A DNA stretch of 64,000 nucleotides from contig NZ_CP048106.1 in the NCBI RefSeq assembly GCF_010092985.1, positions 558,001 through 622,000 on the forward strand, in the 5' to 3' direction. The notes beneath the pieces are model-generated. The model ran no database searches, was not told where the DNA came from, and saw nothing but the letters and a program-made list of their open reading frames with translations. The position numbers and the translations under genes were made by a program. Origin of the DNA: Pontibacter pudoricolor. GTDB taxonomy: Bacteria; Bacteroidota; Bacteroidia; Cytophagales; Hymenobacteraceae. Shown piece after piece: positions 1 through 8,267 of this stretch (position 1 is the stretch's first letter; the number at the start of each line of letters is the position of its first letter).

Positions 1-1
1 T

Positions 2-799
2 GATTATCGGGATTACAGGCCTCAATTAGAAGCACTCAGCAGTGCCTTAGGCTTTGAATGGAAGTATGACAAGTTTGAAGATGCTATTTGGTATGGACTT
101 ACAGATAGAAATACTGAAGGCGGTACAGCAGAGACAAAAATAGGTCTGAGTCAGTTTAAGGATGGTGGTTATTACATACACAGGCAAGACGATATATTAA
201 CTTTTGTACGGTGTGGCAATCATAAGGATCGGCCACATCAGGCAGATAATTTACATCTCGATATCTGGCACAACGGTATAAACTATCTGCACGACGCTGG
301 GAGTTATAAATACAATACTGATAATGCACAGTTAAAATACTTTATGGGCACTCAATCCCATAATACAATTATGCTTGGGGATAATGACCAGATGGAGAAA
401 GGTGCAAGATTTATCTGGTATCATTGGTCGCAGTGCGAGAGCGTTCAAACTACAGATAATAAAGATTACTTTATCTTTGAGGGAACGATTAAAGCGTTTC
501 AACATGTCTCTAAGAACATCAGACATTGCAGGAAAATAATTGTAAGCAAGAAAAAGCCAGAGTGGTTGATCGAGGACATGATTCTGAAAAAACCAGATGG
601 TTTGGAAATGCATCAGTTATGGCATACAAAACATTTGAGTAAGCTTAACTTTGTAGCTCAGATACAAAATAAAGAGCAGGTTGCCCCGCTTATAAGAGAG
701 GGATATTACTCTGATTATTATGGCAAAAAAGAACTTTGTTCGGAAATAGTGTTTACAACCAAAGCAGATACTATTACGACTAGGATCACAATTTTATAA
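2..799 (+). CDS. Heparinase II/III-like protein, C-terminal part (5' end outside window)
   Basis: An open frame runs from the window edge to the TAA at 797-799, so only the C-terminal ~265 residues are present. Seen: a beta-sandwich-like segment with RPHQADNLHLDIW followed by a D-x-G-S-Y-x-Y element near nt 230-320, the pattern of the heparinase II/III C-terminal domain. Known: such proteins are polysaccharide lyases or lyase-like proteins and are common inside Bacteroidota exopolysaccharide loci. Context: the stop overlaps the ATG of the next gene (TAATG), so it is translationally coupled to the glycosyltransferase. Inferred role: trimming or editing of the glycan made by the cluster. The N-terminal catalytic (alpha/alpha toroid) part cannot be assessed. 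Confidence 0.8.
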   Translation, partial: DYRDYRPQLEALSSALGFEWKYDKFEDAIWYGLTDRNTEGGTAETKIGLSQFKDGGYYIHRQDDILTFVRCGNHKDRPHQADNLHLDIWHNGINYLHDAGSYKYNTDNAQLKYFMGTQSHNTIMLGDNDQMEKGARFIWYHWSQCESVQTTDNKDYFIFEGTIKAFQHVSKNIRHCRKIIVSKKKPEWLIEDMILKKPDGLEMHQLWHTKHLSKLNFVAQIQNKEQVAPLIREGYYSDYYGKKELCSEIVFTTKADTITTRITIL

Positions 800-2066
800 T
801 GAAAATACTTTTATTACACCAGTACTTCTTAGAGGAAGATGATCCGGGCGGGTCTCGTTTTAACGAAATGACGAAGCAATGGTCCGATCAGGGCCATGAG
901 ATAACTGTTATAGCAGGCATGATGCACTATAATGGAAGTCAGAAGCGAGAGGAATATAAAGGGAAGTGGTTTAAAAGAAAACACCAGGGGCAGGTTAATG
1001 TCTGGCGAACCCACGTTTCTGAAAGTTATAATTCTGGTTTCCTTGGTCGCCTTTGGGGTATTTTTCTTTTGTGTTTTCCTCCCTATGGTCGGGTTTGTTT
1101 AAAGTAAAAGGTAAGTATGATATTATACTGGTAACCTCGCCGCCTCTGTTCGTAGGCATAACAGCATACTTTCTGTCTAAGTTAAAGAGAGTACCTTTTG
1201 TATTCGAAATAAGGGATCTTTGGCCTGAATCAGCAATTGACACAGGGGTTGTAACAAATAAAGCTATAATAAAGCTAGCCTATTGGTTTGAAGCTTTCAT
1301 CTATGAAAAGGCCAAACTTATTAATGTTCTGACTCCTGCTTTTAGAGAAACCCTGATTGAGAAAAAAGGTGTAGCACCGGAGAAAATTATTTTTATCCCT
1401 AATGCTGCGGATTTCAGCTTATCAGATAAAATACTGGAAAGCTTCGATGCTGAGGATTTCAGAGATGAAAAAGGTTGGAATGGCCGTTTCGTGATAACCT
1501 ATGTTGGGGCTCATGGCGTTGCTAACCATCTGGAGCAAATTCTGGAAACAGCAAACCTGCTTAGAGATACAAATGTATTGTTTGTGTTAATTGGATCTGG
1601 AATGCAGAAAGCAAAGCTGGTTACGCAGGCATCAGCCATGAAATTGGATAATGTTCAGTTTTTAGACTCGGTATCGAAGGCGGATGTATTCAAATATATT
1701 TTAGCTTCGGATATGGGTACTTCTGTACTTAAAAAGGTAGATACTTTTAAGACTGTTTACTCAAATAAAACATTTGATTACATGGCCTGTAAGAGACCAA
1801 TTCTAATGGCTATTGACGGTGTTTCCAGAAAGCTGGTTGAAGAAGCGGAAGCGGGGATATATGTAGAGCCGGAGGATTCAGAAGATTTTGCTTCAAAGAT
1901 CAGGTTATATCTAAATAATCCGGAACGGGTAGCTTCTGAAGGAGTAAATGGTTATCTGTATGCGAAGCAGAACTTTGATAGAAAAGTTTTAGCTAATAAG
2001 TATGTTGCCTATTTGAAAGGATTTGATAAAAATTATGTACAAGAACCAGTTAAAGCGGTTTATTGA
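799..2066 (+). pseudogene. Glycosyltransferase family 4 (WbuB/WcaI-like), single frameshift
   Basis: Two overlapping frames together encode one ~420-residue GT-B glycosyltransferase. Frame 1 (799-1107) starts MKILLLHQYFLEEDDPGGSR, the typical N-terminus with the glycine-rich donor loop. Frame 3 (to 2066) carries the rest, including SPPLF, EIRDLWPES and a C-terminal Rossmann half with YVGAHG and an E-rich sugar-nucleotide site. The products join perfectly if one G is added to the GGGG run at 1055-1058, giving R-L-W-G-Y-F. It is therefore a one-base deletion: mutation, phase-variable tract, -1 slippage or sequencing error. It overlaps the end of the lyase gene (1 nt) and the start of the sugar transferase (about 32 nt), so it belongs to the same operon. 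Likely adds a deoxyaminosugar to a lipid-linked glycan. Confidence 0.85.
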
Positions 2067-2640
2067 TTTCATATTAGCTACAACTGCATTTATTATTGCG
2101 CTACCCATTTTCGCAATAGTTACCCTGTGTCTTATAATTGCAAACCACGGCAAGCCATTCTTCCTGCAGCCTCGCCCTGGTAAAAATGGGCTGATCTTCC
2201 GTGTCATCAAGTTCAAAACAATGAACGATCAGAAAGATGCGCAGGGAAATTTGCTTCCAGACGATAAAAGACTCACGGCTATAGGTAACTTTGTCCGCAA
2301 AACATCCTTAGACGAAATCCCACAATTGCTGAATGTGATCAAAGGCGATATGAGTTTAATAGGTCCTCGTCCTTTGCTGGTTGAATATCTTCCTTTATAC
2401 AACAAAGTACAGAGCAGGAGGCATGAAGTAAGGCCCGGTATTACTGGCTGGGCACAGGTTAATGGCAGAAATGCGATTAGCTGGGAGGAGAAATTCAAGT
2501 ATGATGTGTGGTATGTGGATAATATTTCCTTTCTGCTGGATTTGAAAATCATTTTTCTTACTATCCAGAAAGTTTTTAAATCTGAAGGGATAAGTGCGGA
2601 CGGTAACGTAACCATGCCTAAGTTTCAGGGGAGCAACTAA
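2035..2640 (+). CDS. pglC: Undecaprenyl-phosphate sugar phosphotransferase, PglC type
   Basis: About 201 residues, the size of minimal monotopic phosphoglycosyl transferases. Seen: one N-terminal hydrophobic re-entrant helix (residues ~10-32), then FKTMND, the catalytic D-E pair in [24 protein letters not shown], and [14 protein letters not shown]. Known: the family transfers a sugar phosphate from a UDP-sugar to undecaprenyl phosphate at the inner membrane. With pglD/E/F next door, UDP-diacetylbacillosamine is the likely donor. I prefer ATG 2035 to the upstream TTG at 2023. The 32-nt overlap with the glycosyltransferase stop implies coupled translation. Confidence 0.88.
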   Translation: MYKNQLKRFIDFILATTAFIIALPIFAIVTLCLIIANHGKPFFLQPRPGKNGLIFRVIKFKTMNDQKDAQGNLLPDDKRLTAIGNFVRKTSLDEIPQLLNVIKGDMSLIGPRPLLVEYLPLYNKVQSRRHEVRPGITGWAQVNGRNAISWEEKFKYDVWYVDNISFLLDLKIIFLTIQKVFKSEGISADGNVTMPKFQGSN

Positions 2641-2641
2641 T

Positions 2642-3244
2642 ATGTACTTATTCGGAGCAAGCGGTCATGCCAAGGTTATAATGGATGTACTAAATAATAT
2701 GTCTGTGCCTGTTACAGGTTTGTTTGATGATAACCCTGCTGTTAAAGAATTAAATGGCACTGCTGTATTAGGTAAGTATGCCGGACAAGAGCTTGATGCA
2801 GAACTAATCATTAGTATTGGCGATAACAACATAAGATCTAAAATAGCAAATCAACTTCAGGTACAGTTTGGTAAGGCCATAGCCAAAAGCGCAACTATTT
2901 CAAACTCAGCAGACATTGCAGAAGGTACTGTTGTGATGCAAGGTGCAATTATACAAGCTAGTACGCAAGTAGGTAAACACGCCATCATAAATACACGTGC
3001 AAGTATAGATCATGACTGTCTGGTTGGTAATTTTGTTCATGTTTCTCCAGGTGCCGTGCTGTGTGGTAATGTACATGTAGGAGAAGGTAGTCACATTGGG
3101 GCCGGTGCCATAGTTATACCAAACCTAAGGATAGGGAAATGGTGCAAGATAGGCGCTGGAGCTGTCGTTATCAGTGATATTCCGGATTTTTCAACTGCTG
3201 TGGGAAACCCGGCACGAATTATAAAATGCAATCAAAATGAATAA
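2642..3244 (+). CDS. pglD: Sugar O/N-acetyltransferase, PglD/NeuD family
   Basis: 200 residues. The N-terminal Rossmann-like PglD_N domain (MYLFGASGHAKVI, residues 1-80) is followed by a left-handed beta-helix of hexapeptide repeats (residues ~85-195) with the GxGxxIGAGAIV pattern, and the protein ends with VGNPARII. In Campylobacter PglD the equivalent protein N-acetylates UDP-4-amino-sugar at C4 with acetyl-CoA. The catalytic His is probably in SIDHDC (~residue 122). It starts 1 nt after the pglC stop and overlaps the aminotransferase by 8 nt, so it sits inside a tight operon. Confidence 0.88.
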   Translation: MYLFGASGHAKVIMDVLNNMSVPVTGLFDDNPAVKELNGTAVLGKYAGQELDAELIISIGDNNIRSKIANQLQVQFGKAIAKSATISNSADIAEGTVVMQGAIIQASTQVGKHAIINTRASIDHDCLVGNFVHVSPGAVLCGNVHVGEGSHIGAGAIVIPNLRIGKWCKIGAGAVVISDIPDFSTAVGNPARIIKCNQNE

Positions 3245-4385
3245 CAAAATATGGCTCTCTTCTCCACACATGGGAGGTGCTGAAGAGAAGTATGTAAAAG
3301 AAGCTTTCGATACGAATTGGATTGCTCCGCTGGGACCTAATGTTGATGGCTTTGAGAAGGATCTGGAAAGCTATTTAGGCAACGGAGTGCATGTAGCGGC
3401 GCTTAGTTCTGGTACAGCTGCCCTGCATCTGGCGCTTATCATACTTGGTGTAAAAGCCGGAGATGAAGTGATCTGCCAATCGATGACCTTCTCTGCTTCT
3501 GCTAACCCGATTGCCTACCAGGGAGCAACCCCTGTTTTTGTAGATAGCGAAGAACGCACCTGGAACATGTCGCCGGAGTACCTGGAAGAAGCTATAGTTG
3601 ACAGAATAAGCAAAGGCAATAAACCGAAAGCTATTATAGTAGTGCATCTTTATGGTATGCCAGCTGAAATGGACCGCATCATGGAAATTGCCAACAAGTA
3701 TGAAATATCTGTTCTGGAAGATGCAGCTGAGGCTTTGGGTTCGAGCTATAAAGGCCGGCCTTTGGGCACTTTTGGTTCCATGAGTATTTTATCATTTAAC
3801 GGAAACAAGATCATTACTACTTCCGGTGGTGGTGCGCTGGTTTCCACGAACGAGGAATGGATAAAAAAAGCACGTTTCCTGGCTACGCAGGCCCGAGATA
3901 ATGCACCACATTACCAGCATTCACATATAGGCTATAATTACCGAATGAGCAATATATGTGCTGGTATTGGCCGTGGGCAAATGGAAGTACTGCAGGAACG
4001 TGTTCAGCAACGACGCAGCAACTTTGATCGCTATAAAGCTGTATTTGATACTAATGAGGCTATTTCTTTCCACGAAGAAGTTTCTGCAGAGTACTACTCC
4101 AACAGGTGGCTATCAACAGTACTTGTTGACGAAGAATCTGGGGTGAGCCGTGAAGATATCAGATTAGCACTGGAAAAGCAGAATATCGAAAGCAGGCCCT
4201 TATGGAAACCGATGCATCTGCAGCCAGTTTTTGAAGATGCACCATTTTATGGAGATGGTACAAGCGAGAAACTTTTCAGAGATGGCTTATGTCTTCCTTC
4301 CGGTTCTAATTTGCAACCGGAGGAGATCGAAAGTGTAATTGACATTATAAGCACATGCTTTTCAGATGTTTCACAAACAACCTGA
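3237..4385 (+). CDS. pglE: DegT/DnrJ/EryC1/StrS aminotransferase, PglE type
   Basis: 382 residues, full length for the family. Seen: N-terminal WLSSPHMGGAEEKYV with the glycine-rich PLP phosphate region SSGTAALHLAL (~residue 59), DAAEALGSSYKG (~residue 161), and the Schiff-base lysine in FNGNKIITTSGGG (~residue 190). Known: uses PLP and glutamate to aminate the 4-keto sugar produced by the PglF-type dehydratase. Last gene of the lyase-GT-pglC-pglD operon; followed within 25 nt by a rho-independent terminator. Other 4-keto-sugar aminotransferase substrates remain possible. Confidence 0.88.
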   Translation: MNNKIWLSSPHMGGAEEKYVKEAFDTNWIAPLGPNVDGFEKDLESYLGNGVHVAALSSGTAALHLALIILGVKAGDEVICQSMTFSASANPIAYQGATPVFVDSEERTWNMSPEYLEEAIVDRISKGNKPKAIIVVHLYGMPAEMDRIMEIANKYEISVLEDAAEALGSSYKGRPLGTFGSMSILSFNGNKIITTSGGGALVSTNEEWIKKARFLATQARDNAPHYQHSHIGYNYRMSNICAGIGRGQMEVLQERVQQRRSNFDRYKAVFDTNEAISFHEEVSAEYYSNRWLSTVLVDEESGVSREDIRLALEKQNIESRPLWKPMHLQPVFEDAPFYGDGTSEKLFRDGLCLPSGSNLQPEEIESVIDIISTCFSDVSQTT

Positions 4386-4402
4386 ATTTAAAGTAAAAAA
4401 TG

Positions 4403-4430
4403 AAAAGGGCTGTTTTACAGCCCTTTTTTA
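4403..4430 (+). terminator. Rho-independent terminator after pglE
   Basis: Arms AAAAGGGCTG (4403-4412) and CAGCCCTTTT (4418-4427) with a 5-nt loop, followed by a T tract. It closes the glycan operon and separates it from pglF. Confidence 0.85.
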
Positions 4431-4738
4431 ATCCAAGAAACTGAAGGCTTTATGCAGTGTATCAGATACATAAAGATTATTGGATATTTTTTTCGTAACT
4501 TTTTAGTAAATTCTGGAGTATAGTGCCTCCAAATATCTGATAAGCCGGACACTTAACTAGTTAGCGGCTATTTCATACAAGTTATGTATGAGCTGATATA
4601 ATAATTCCTAGTAACGTAAAAATGGAAATATTGCATTTGCAATTAAAAGTAATACATACCGTTATGCTCATATAGTGCAAATTTTGATTAAATTTGCACT
4701 CCAGTATTTTTTACTAGTTTCGCGCTGTTCACCCTAAT
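4431..4738. other. Intergenic region ahead of pglF
   Basis: About 300 AT-rich bases without a credible ORF or RNA gene. It contains the putative pglF promoter; I see no clear repeat. Confidence 0.5.
4689..4696 (+). promoter_or_regulatory. Putative -7 element (TAnnTTTG) for pglF
   Basis: TAAATTTG matches the Bacteroidota -7 consensus TAnnTTTG, about 43 nt before the pglF ATG. No convincing -33 TTG at the usual spacing, so confidence is modest. Confidence 0.35.
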
Positions 4739-6664
4739 ATGAAATTATACTTACTTAATAAATCTTTGCCTAAATGGATCATTCTCTTGATCGATCAGGT
4801 CATTGCCAGTTGGTCCTTTGTCTTCTCTTTTCTTTTAATACGCCAGTTCGAGTTCACTGATCTTTTAAGAGGGCACTTTACCATTTACGTAGGACTTTAC
4901 TGCCTTGTATACCTGTGTACTTCTTATCTAATGCGTATCCATACAGGACTTATCCGTTATTCCGGTACACAGGATATTATCCGGATATTTACGGCTGTCC
5001 TCACATCGAGCCTGATTTATGGAACTGTGGTTGCTATAGTTGTGGGACCGATGTTTCATTTGCAGACGGTCAATATATTTGTTGTACTGCTGGTAAACTT
5101 CTTTATTTCTTCCTCACTGTTAATCATGCTTCGCATAGGAGCAAAGGCACTGTTTTACTACATAAAGCGTAGTACTTCAGGTGAAAGAGAAACAGTAATG
5201 ATCTATGGTTCAAATGGTTATTCTTTGCTTGTAAAGCAGGCACTTGAAACCAGTGGCATGGGGAAATACATTATTGCAGGTTTTATAGATGACAATCCTA
5301 ATAAAGTAGATAAAACGATTCAGCAGGTTCGGGTGTATCGTGGCAAGGATATCAAGAAACTGCATAAAACGATACATATTGATAAGCTTTTTGTTTTAAG
5401 TGAGGATCTTAAAACAGATGATAAAAAGAAAGTAATCGAGAAATGTGTTGAACTGGGAATTAAGGTTCTGACTGTGCCACCTACTGCTGAGTGGATGACA
5501 GGACATCTGAGATTAAATCAGATACAGGACCTTAAAATAGAAGATCTTTTACAACGACCACCTATCGTAATTGAGAATAAGAAAGTATCGCGCGACCTGT
5601 CCGGTAAACGGGTTTTGATAACCGGTGGGGCCGGTTCAATCGGGTCTGAGATTGTAAGGCAGGTGCTGAGTTATAACCCTGAGATGGTTATTATTTGTGA
5701 CCAGGCAGAGTCTCCGTTACATGAGTTGCAATTGGAGATGGAAGAAGCATATCCGGGTTCGGAGCTTAAGCTTTGTATTGCTGATATCCAGAATTTCAAT
5801 AGGATGTATTCTATTTTTAAAGAGTATACCCCTCACTTTGTGTATCATGCTGCTGCGTATAAGCATGTGCCTATGATGGAAAATAATCCTGCCGAAGCGA
5901 TACTCACCAATGTTCAGGGGACTAAAAACCTCGCCGACTTGTCAATGACTTTTGATGTGGAGAAATTTGTAATGGTTTCTACGGATAAGGCGGTCAATCC
6001 GACAAACATTATGGGGGCTTCCAAGCGAATTGCTGAGATCTACATTCAGTCGCTGAATAGTGTTGGCAAAGATGTGCAGCAAAGCAAGGATAATAAAGGA
6101 AAGCAAACCCGCTTCATTACTACCCGTTTTGGAAATGTATTAGGTTCAAATGGTTCTGTTATTCCGCGTTTCAGGGCACAGATACAGAAGGGTGGACCCA
6201 TTACAGTAACGCACCCGGATATTACACGCTATTTTATGACCATCCCGGAGGCAGTGCAACTTGTGTTGGAAGCCGGAACGATGGGCAAAGGAGGTGAGAT
6301 CTTTATCTTTGATATGGGAGAGCCCGTAAAGATCGTGAACCTGGCGAAAAAGATGATCAAGCTTGCAGGTTTGGTACCTGGAGTTGATATTGATATCGTG
6401 TACTCAGGGTTGAGACCAGGAGAGAAACTATACGAAGAATTACTAAATGAGGAGGAAACCACTATTCCTACGCACCATCATAAGATCAAGATCTCGAAAG
6501 TAAGAGAATACGCCTATAACGAGGTTGTGGCAGATGTAAATGAGCTCCTAACCTTAAGTAAAGAAAGTGAAGAACTGGCGGCTGTAAAGAAAATGAAAGT
6601 TATGGTGCCGGAGTTCCTAAGCAAAAACTCGCGTTTCGAACAACTTGACACAGTAACGGAGTAA
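4739..6664 (+). CDS. pglF: UDP-N-acetylglucosamine 4,6-dehydratase, membrane-bound PglF/CapD type
   Basis: 641 residues, the long membrane-anchored form. Four to five N-terminal transmembrane helices (residues ~10-140) are followed by a CoA-binding-like linker domain (~150-270) and the SDR dehydratase domain. Seen: GGAGSIGSEIV nucleotide loop (~295-305), the TDKAVNPTNIMGASK segment (~414-428) where the usual Tyr of YxxxK is replaced by Met as in FlaA1/PglF, and GLRPGEKLYEELL near the C-terminus. Reaction: UDP-GlcNAc to UDP-4-keto-6-deoxy sugar, the substrate of the PglE-type aminotransferase. It has its own promoter region, with a terminator on each side. Confidence 0.9.
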   Translation: MKLYLLNKSLPKWIILLIDQVIASWSFVFSFLLIRQFEFTDLLRGHFTIYVGLYCLVYLCTSYLMRIHTGLIRYSGTQDIIRIFTAVLTSSLIYGTVVAIVVGPMFHLQTVNIFVVLLVNFFISSSLLIMLRIGAKALFYYIKRSTSGERETVMIYGSNGYSLLVKQALETSGMGKYIIAGFIDDNPNKVDKTIQQVRVYRGKDIKKLHKTIHIDKLFVLSEDLKTDDKKKVIEKCVELGIKVLTVPPTAEWMTGHLRLNQIQDLKIEDLLQRPPIVIENKKVSRDLSGKRVLITGGAGSIGSEIVRQVLSYNPEMVIICDQAESPLHELQLEMEEAYPGSELKLCIADIQNFNRMYSIFKEYTPHFVYHAAAYKHVPMMENNPAEAILTNVQGTKNLADLSMTFDVEKFVMVSTDKAVNPTNIMGASKRIAEIYIQSLNSVGKDVQQSKDNKGKQTRFITTRFGNVLGSNGSVIPRFRAQIQKGGPITVTHPDITRYFMTIPEAVQLVLEAGTMGKGGEIFIFDMGEPVKIVNLAKKMIKLAGLVPGVDIDIVYSGLRPGEKLYEELLNEEETTIPTHHHKIKISKVREYAYNEVVADVNELLTLSKESEELAAVKKMKVMVPEFLSKNSRFEQLDTVTE

Positions 6665-6676
6665 AACTACTCACAG

Positions 6677-6735
6677 TAAAACAATAATCCCCATTAGTCT
6701 GGTTTAGGCCAAGAATGATGGGGATTATTGTTTTA
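6677..6735 (+). terminator. Long hairpin terminator after pglF
   Basis: An 18-bp perfect stem, 6677-6694 pairing with 6718-6735, ends in TTTTA. The arms include AATAATCCCCAT and ATGGGGATTATT; the loop is 23 nt. Confidence 0.8.
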
Positions 6736-6809
6736 GCGCGTTTAGCCCGGCAGAGATAGGAATTGTGTCTGACCCGGGGTTTTCAGGATGCTGCTTTATC
6801 CCTTCCCAA

Positions 6810-6832
6810 CCTTCCCTAAAAACAGGGGAAGG
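6810..6832. repeat. Dispersed small hairpin, copy 1 (AGGGGAAGG family)
   Basis: Stem CTTCCCT / AGGGGAAGG around an AAAAAC loop. Related copies lie at 7743-7766, 47358-47381 and 48235-48258. Confidence 0.7.
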
Positions 6833-7025
6833 AGTATTACCTTGATATTAATTTATTTATAGTTGAGTTTGTACAGCTGGCGAGAGTCTCCAGACCCGCG
6901 ACTTGCAGTGAACGTGGTGTCTCCTGACTCCACTGGCCAGGAAGGGATAGAAATTGGCTGAACCGGGGTTTATAGGATTAAACGATTTTCAGGATGTGGT
7001 TTTTGCTATAGTTTATAGTTGCTGG

Positions 7026-7057
7026 TTTAACCCACCCCTGCCCCTCCCGTGAGGGGA
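7026..7057. repeat. Dispersed repeat beginning TTTAACCCACCCCTGCC, copy 1
   Basis: TTTAACCCACCCCTGCC is followed by a CCTC...GAGGGG mini-hairpin and then a CTATAGTT motif. Two further copies at about 22262-22300 and 22647-22690 keep the same order. Confidence 0.7.
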
Positions 7058-7114
7058 CTTTCTGCTGTTGCTATAGTTAAGATTATAGTTTCATAGTTAC
7101 AGACCATGCGCGGA

Positions 7115-7282
7115 CAGGTGGCGACCCAAAGCCGTCAACTTAAGGATTTTTACTATCTAAACTGTCATTTCGAACAGCGTGAGAAATCTATTTGAGATAT
7201 ATTCAAGATTGTTCTAAATAGATCTCTCCTGTCGTCGAGATGACAAATTCGGCTTAAGTTGACGGCATTGGGTCGCCACCTG
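7115..7282. repeat. Nested inverted repeat element
   Basis: Outer 30-bp arms 7115-7144 and 7253-7282 are identical except for one base. They carry CAGGTGGCGACCCAA and its complement. Inside, a second imperfect inverted pair (GTCATTTCGA...AAATCTATTT against AAATAGATCT...GAGATGAC) makes the whole 168 bp able to fold into one long hairpin. No coding capacity. A collapsed relative is the perfect palindrome at 22741-22760. Confidence 0.8.
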
Positions 7283-7363
7283 CCCATACGGATAGAATTG
7301 TATAGACGCAATACTTTGCGTCTTGTTTCCAGTTGTAAACACGCCAGCTATGCGAAATATCTT

Positions 7364-7576
7364 AGTCTTTGAGTTGAGCGCCTCGAGAGATTTCCGGTGC
7401 TATCAGGCATGTCGACGTTAAGAGCCAAGGAAGCGAAAGCAGCGCGATGCCCGAAATAGTTTAACCTGAAAGCTTTCGAGAGGGCCTTCCTTAAAGAGGG
7501 CCCCTTCCCCCGCCGTGAGGGCACCAAAGCCAACTATAGAACAATAGGCAAGTAGGGCTCTCAGGATTGGAAGTAG
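7364..7576. repeat. Long dispersed intergenic module, copy 1
   Basis: Shares ordered blocks with 22839-23028: GTTGAGCGCCT, GCAGCGCGAT, GAGGGCC, CCGTGAGGGCA, CAAAGCCAACTATAGAAC and CAGGATT. Gaps of unequal size separate the blocks. It could be a decayed mobile element or a structured RNA; no ORF is conserved between the copies. Confidence 0.65.
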
Positions 7577-7742
7577 CTTTGAAAGTGAAGGCTTGTGTCC
7601 AGTTGCAACAACCTTCAAATATAGCACCAGACGCAAACAGGAACTGCGCACACTGTTAGGTCTTTATCAAACTATATCCTGAGATAGATTTTTCACGTTG
7701 TTCGAAACAACAAAGAAGAAACAGTAGAACGATAGCCAGGCT

Positions 7743-7766
7743 CCTTCCCCTGTTTTTAGGGGAAGG
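7743..7766. repeat. Dispersed small hairpin, copy 2 (AGGGGAAGG family)
   Basis: CCTTCCCCT / AGGGGAAGG, 9-bp perfect stem with a GTTTTT loop. Confidence 0.75.
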
Positions 7767-7802
7767 TTGGGAAAGGGTAATAAATGCCGACGCTAGCAGG
7801 AC

Positions 7803-8267
7803 CTAGGGTGTGTTTGAAAAGTGTTTTTTAAGGATAATGTAGATGAATCCTAAAGTTACGAGGCATAAATACACTTTATCTAACTTGTCAAATCTGGTAG
7901 CTATCCTTCTATATTCCTTGATTCTGCCATATAGCCGCTCAATGACGTTCCTTTGGCGGTAGGCTTGCGTATCAAAAGTGGGCTTGGGTCCCTTTCTTCG
8001 CCGTTTGCTACCTTCAGGCAATTTCCGTTCGGCTATAGTGGCTTTTACCCCTCGTTTGCTCAGCCACCGGCGAAATGGCTGACTGTCATAGCCCTTGTCG
8101 GCTATCAACATATTAGGTTTAAGTCTGGGCCTGCCTTTTGTTAGTTGTAATTGGCACTGGCCCAATAAGAAGCTGGCCTGCGTGATTTCATTTATCTGGC
8201 CGCCTGTCAGCAGCATCTGTATAGGCAGGCCTTGCCCCTCACAAACCAGGTGCAGTTTACTGCTCAA
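7803..8267 (-). CDS. IS5-family transposase, orfB (C-terminal DDE part)
   Basis: 154 residues from the first usable TTG; the frame continues upstream and is probably entered by -1 frameshifting at the run of nine A (8303-8311, minus strand). Seen: LIADKGYDSQPFRRWL with the second catalytic Asp, and RNVIERLYGRIKEYRRIATR with the catalytic Glu and the family K/R signature. Joining the frames at the A run gives A-G-A-G-K-K-K-S-G-P-Q, as expected for the group. The TAG stop is supplied by the CTAG target duplication outside the element. Confidence 0.85.
   Translation of the reverse strand: MSSKLHLVCEGQGLPIQMLLTGGQINEITQASFLLGQCQLQLTKGRPRLKPNMLIADKGYDSQPFRRWLSKRGVKATIAERKLPEGSKRRRKGPKPTFDTQAYRQRNVIERLYGRIKEYRRIATRFDKLDKVYLCLVTLGFIYIILKKHFSNTP

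Larger units (their letters stand above)
6736..7806. other. Repeat-rich noncoding region left of the IS5 element
   Basis: About 1 kb with no plausible gene; short open frames here are out of any codon pattern. It holds copies of at least four dispersed repeat types listed separately (hairpins with AGGGGAAGG, the AACCCACCCCTGCC repeat, a nested inverted repeat at 7115-7282, and a long module at 7364-7576), plus several CTATAGTT palindromes. Confidence 0.7.

Noticed and set aside
7348..7651. Two minus-strand frames in the repeat-rich region
   Set aside because: They overlap a dispersed repeat module whose other copy (22839-23028) does not keep the frame.
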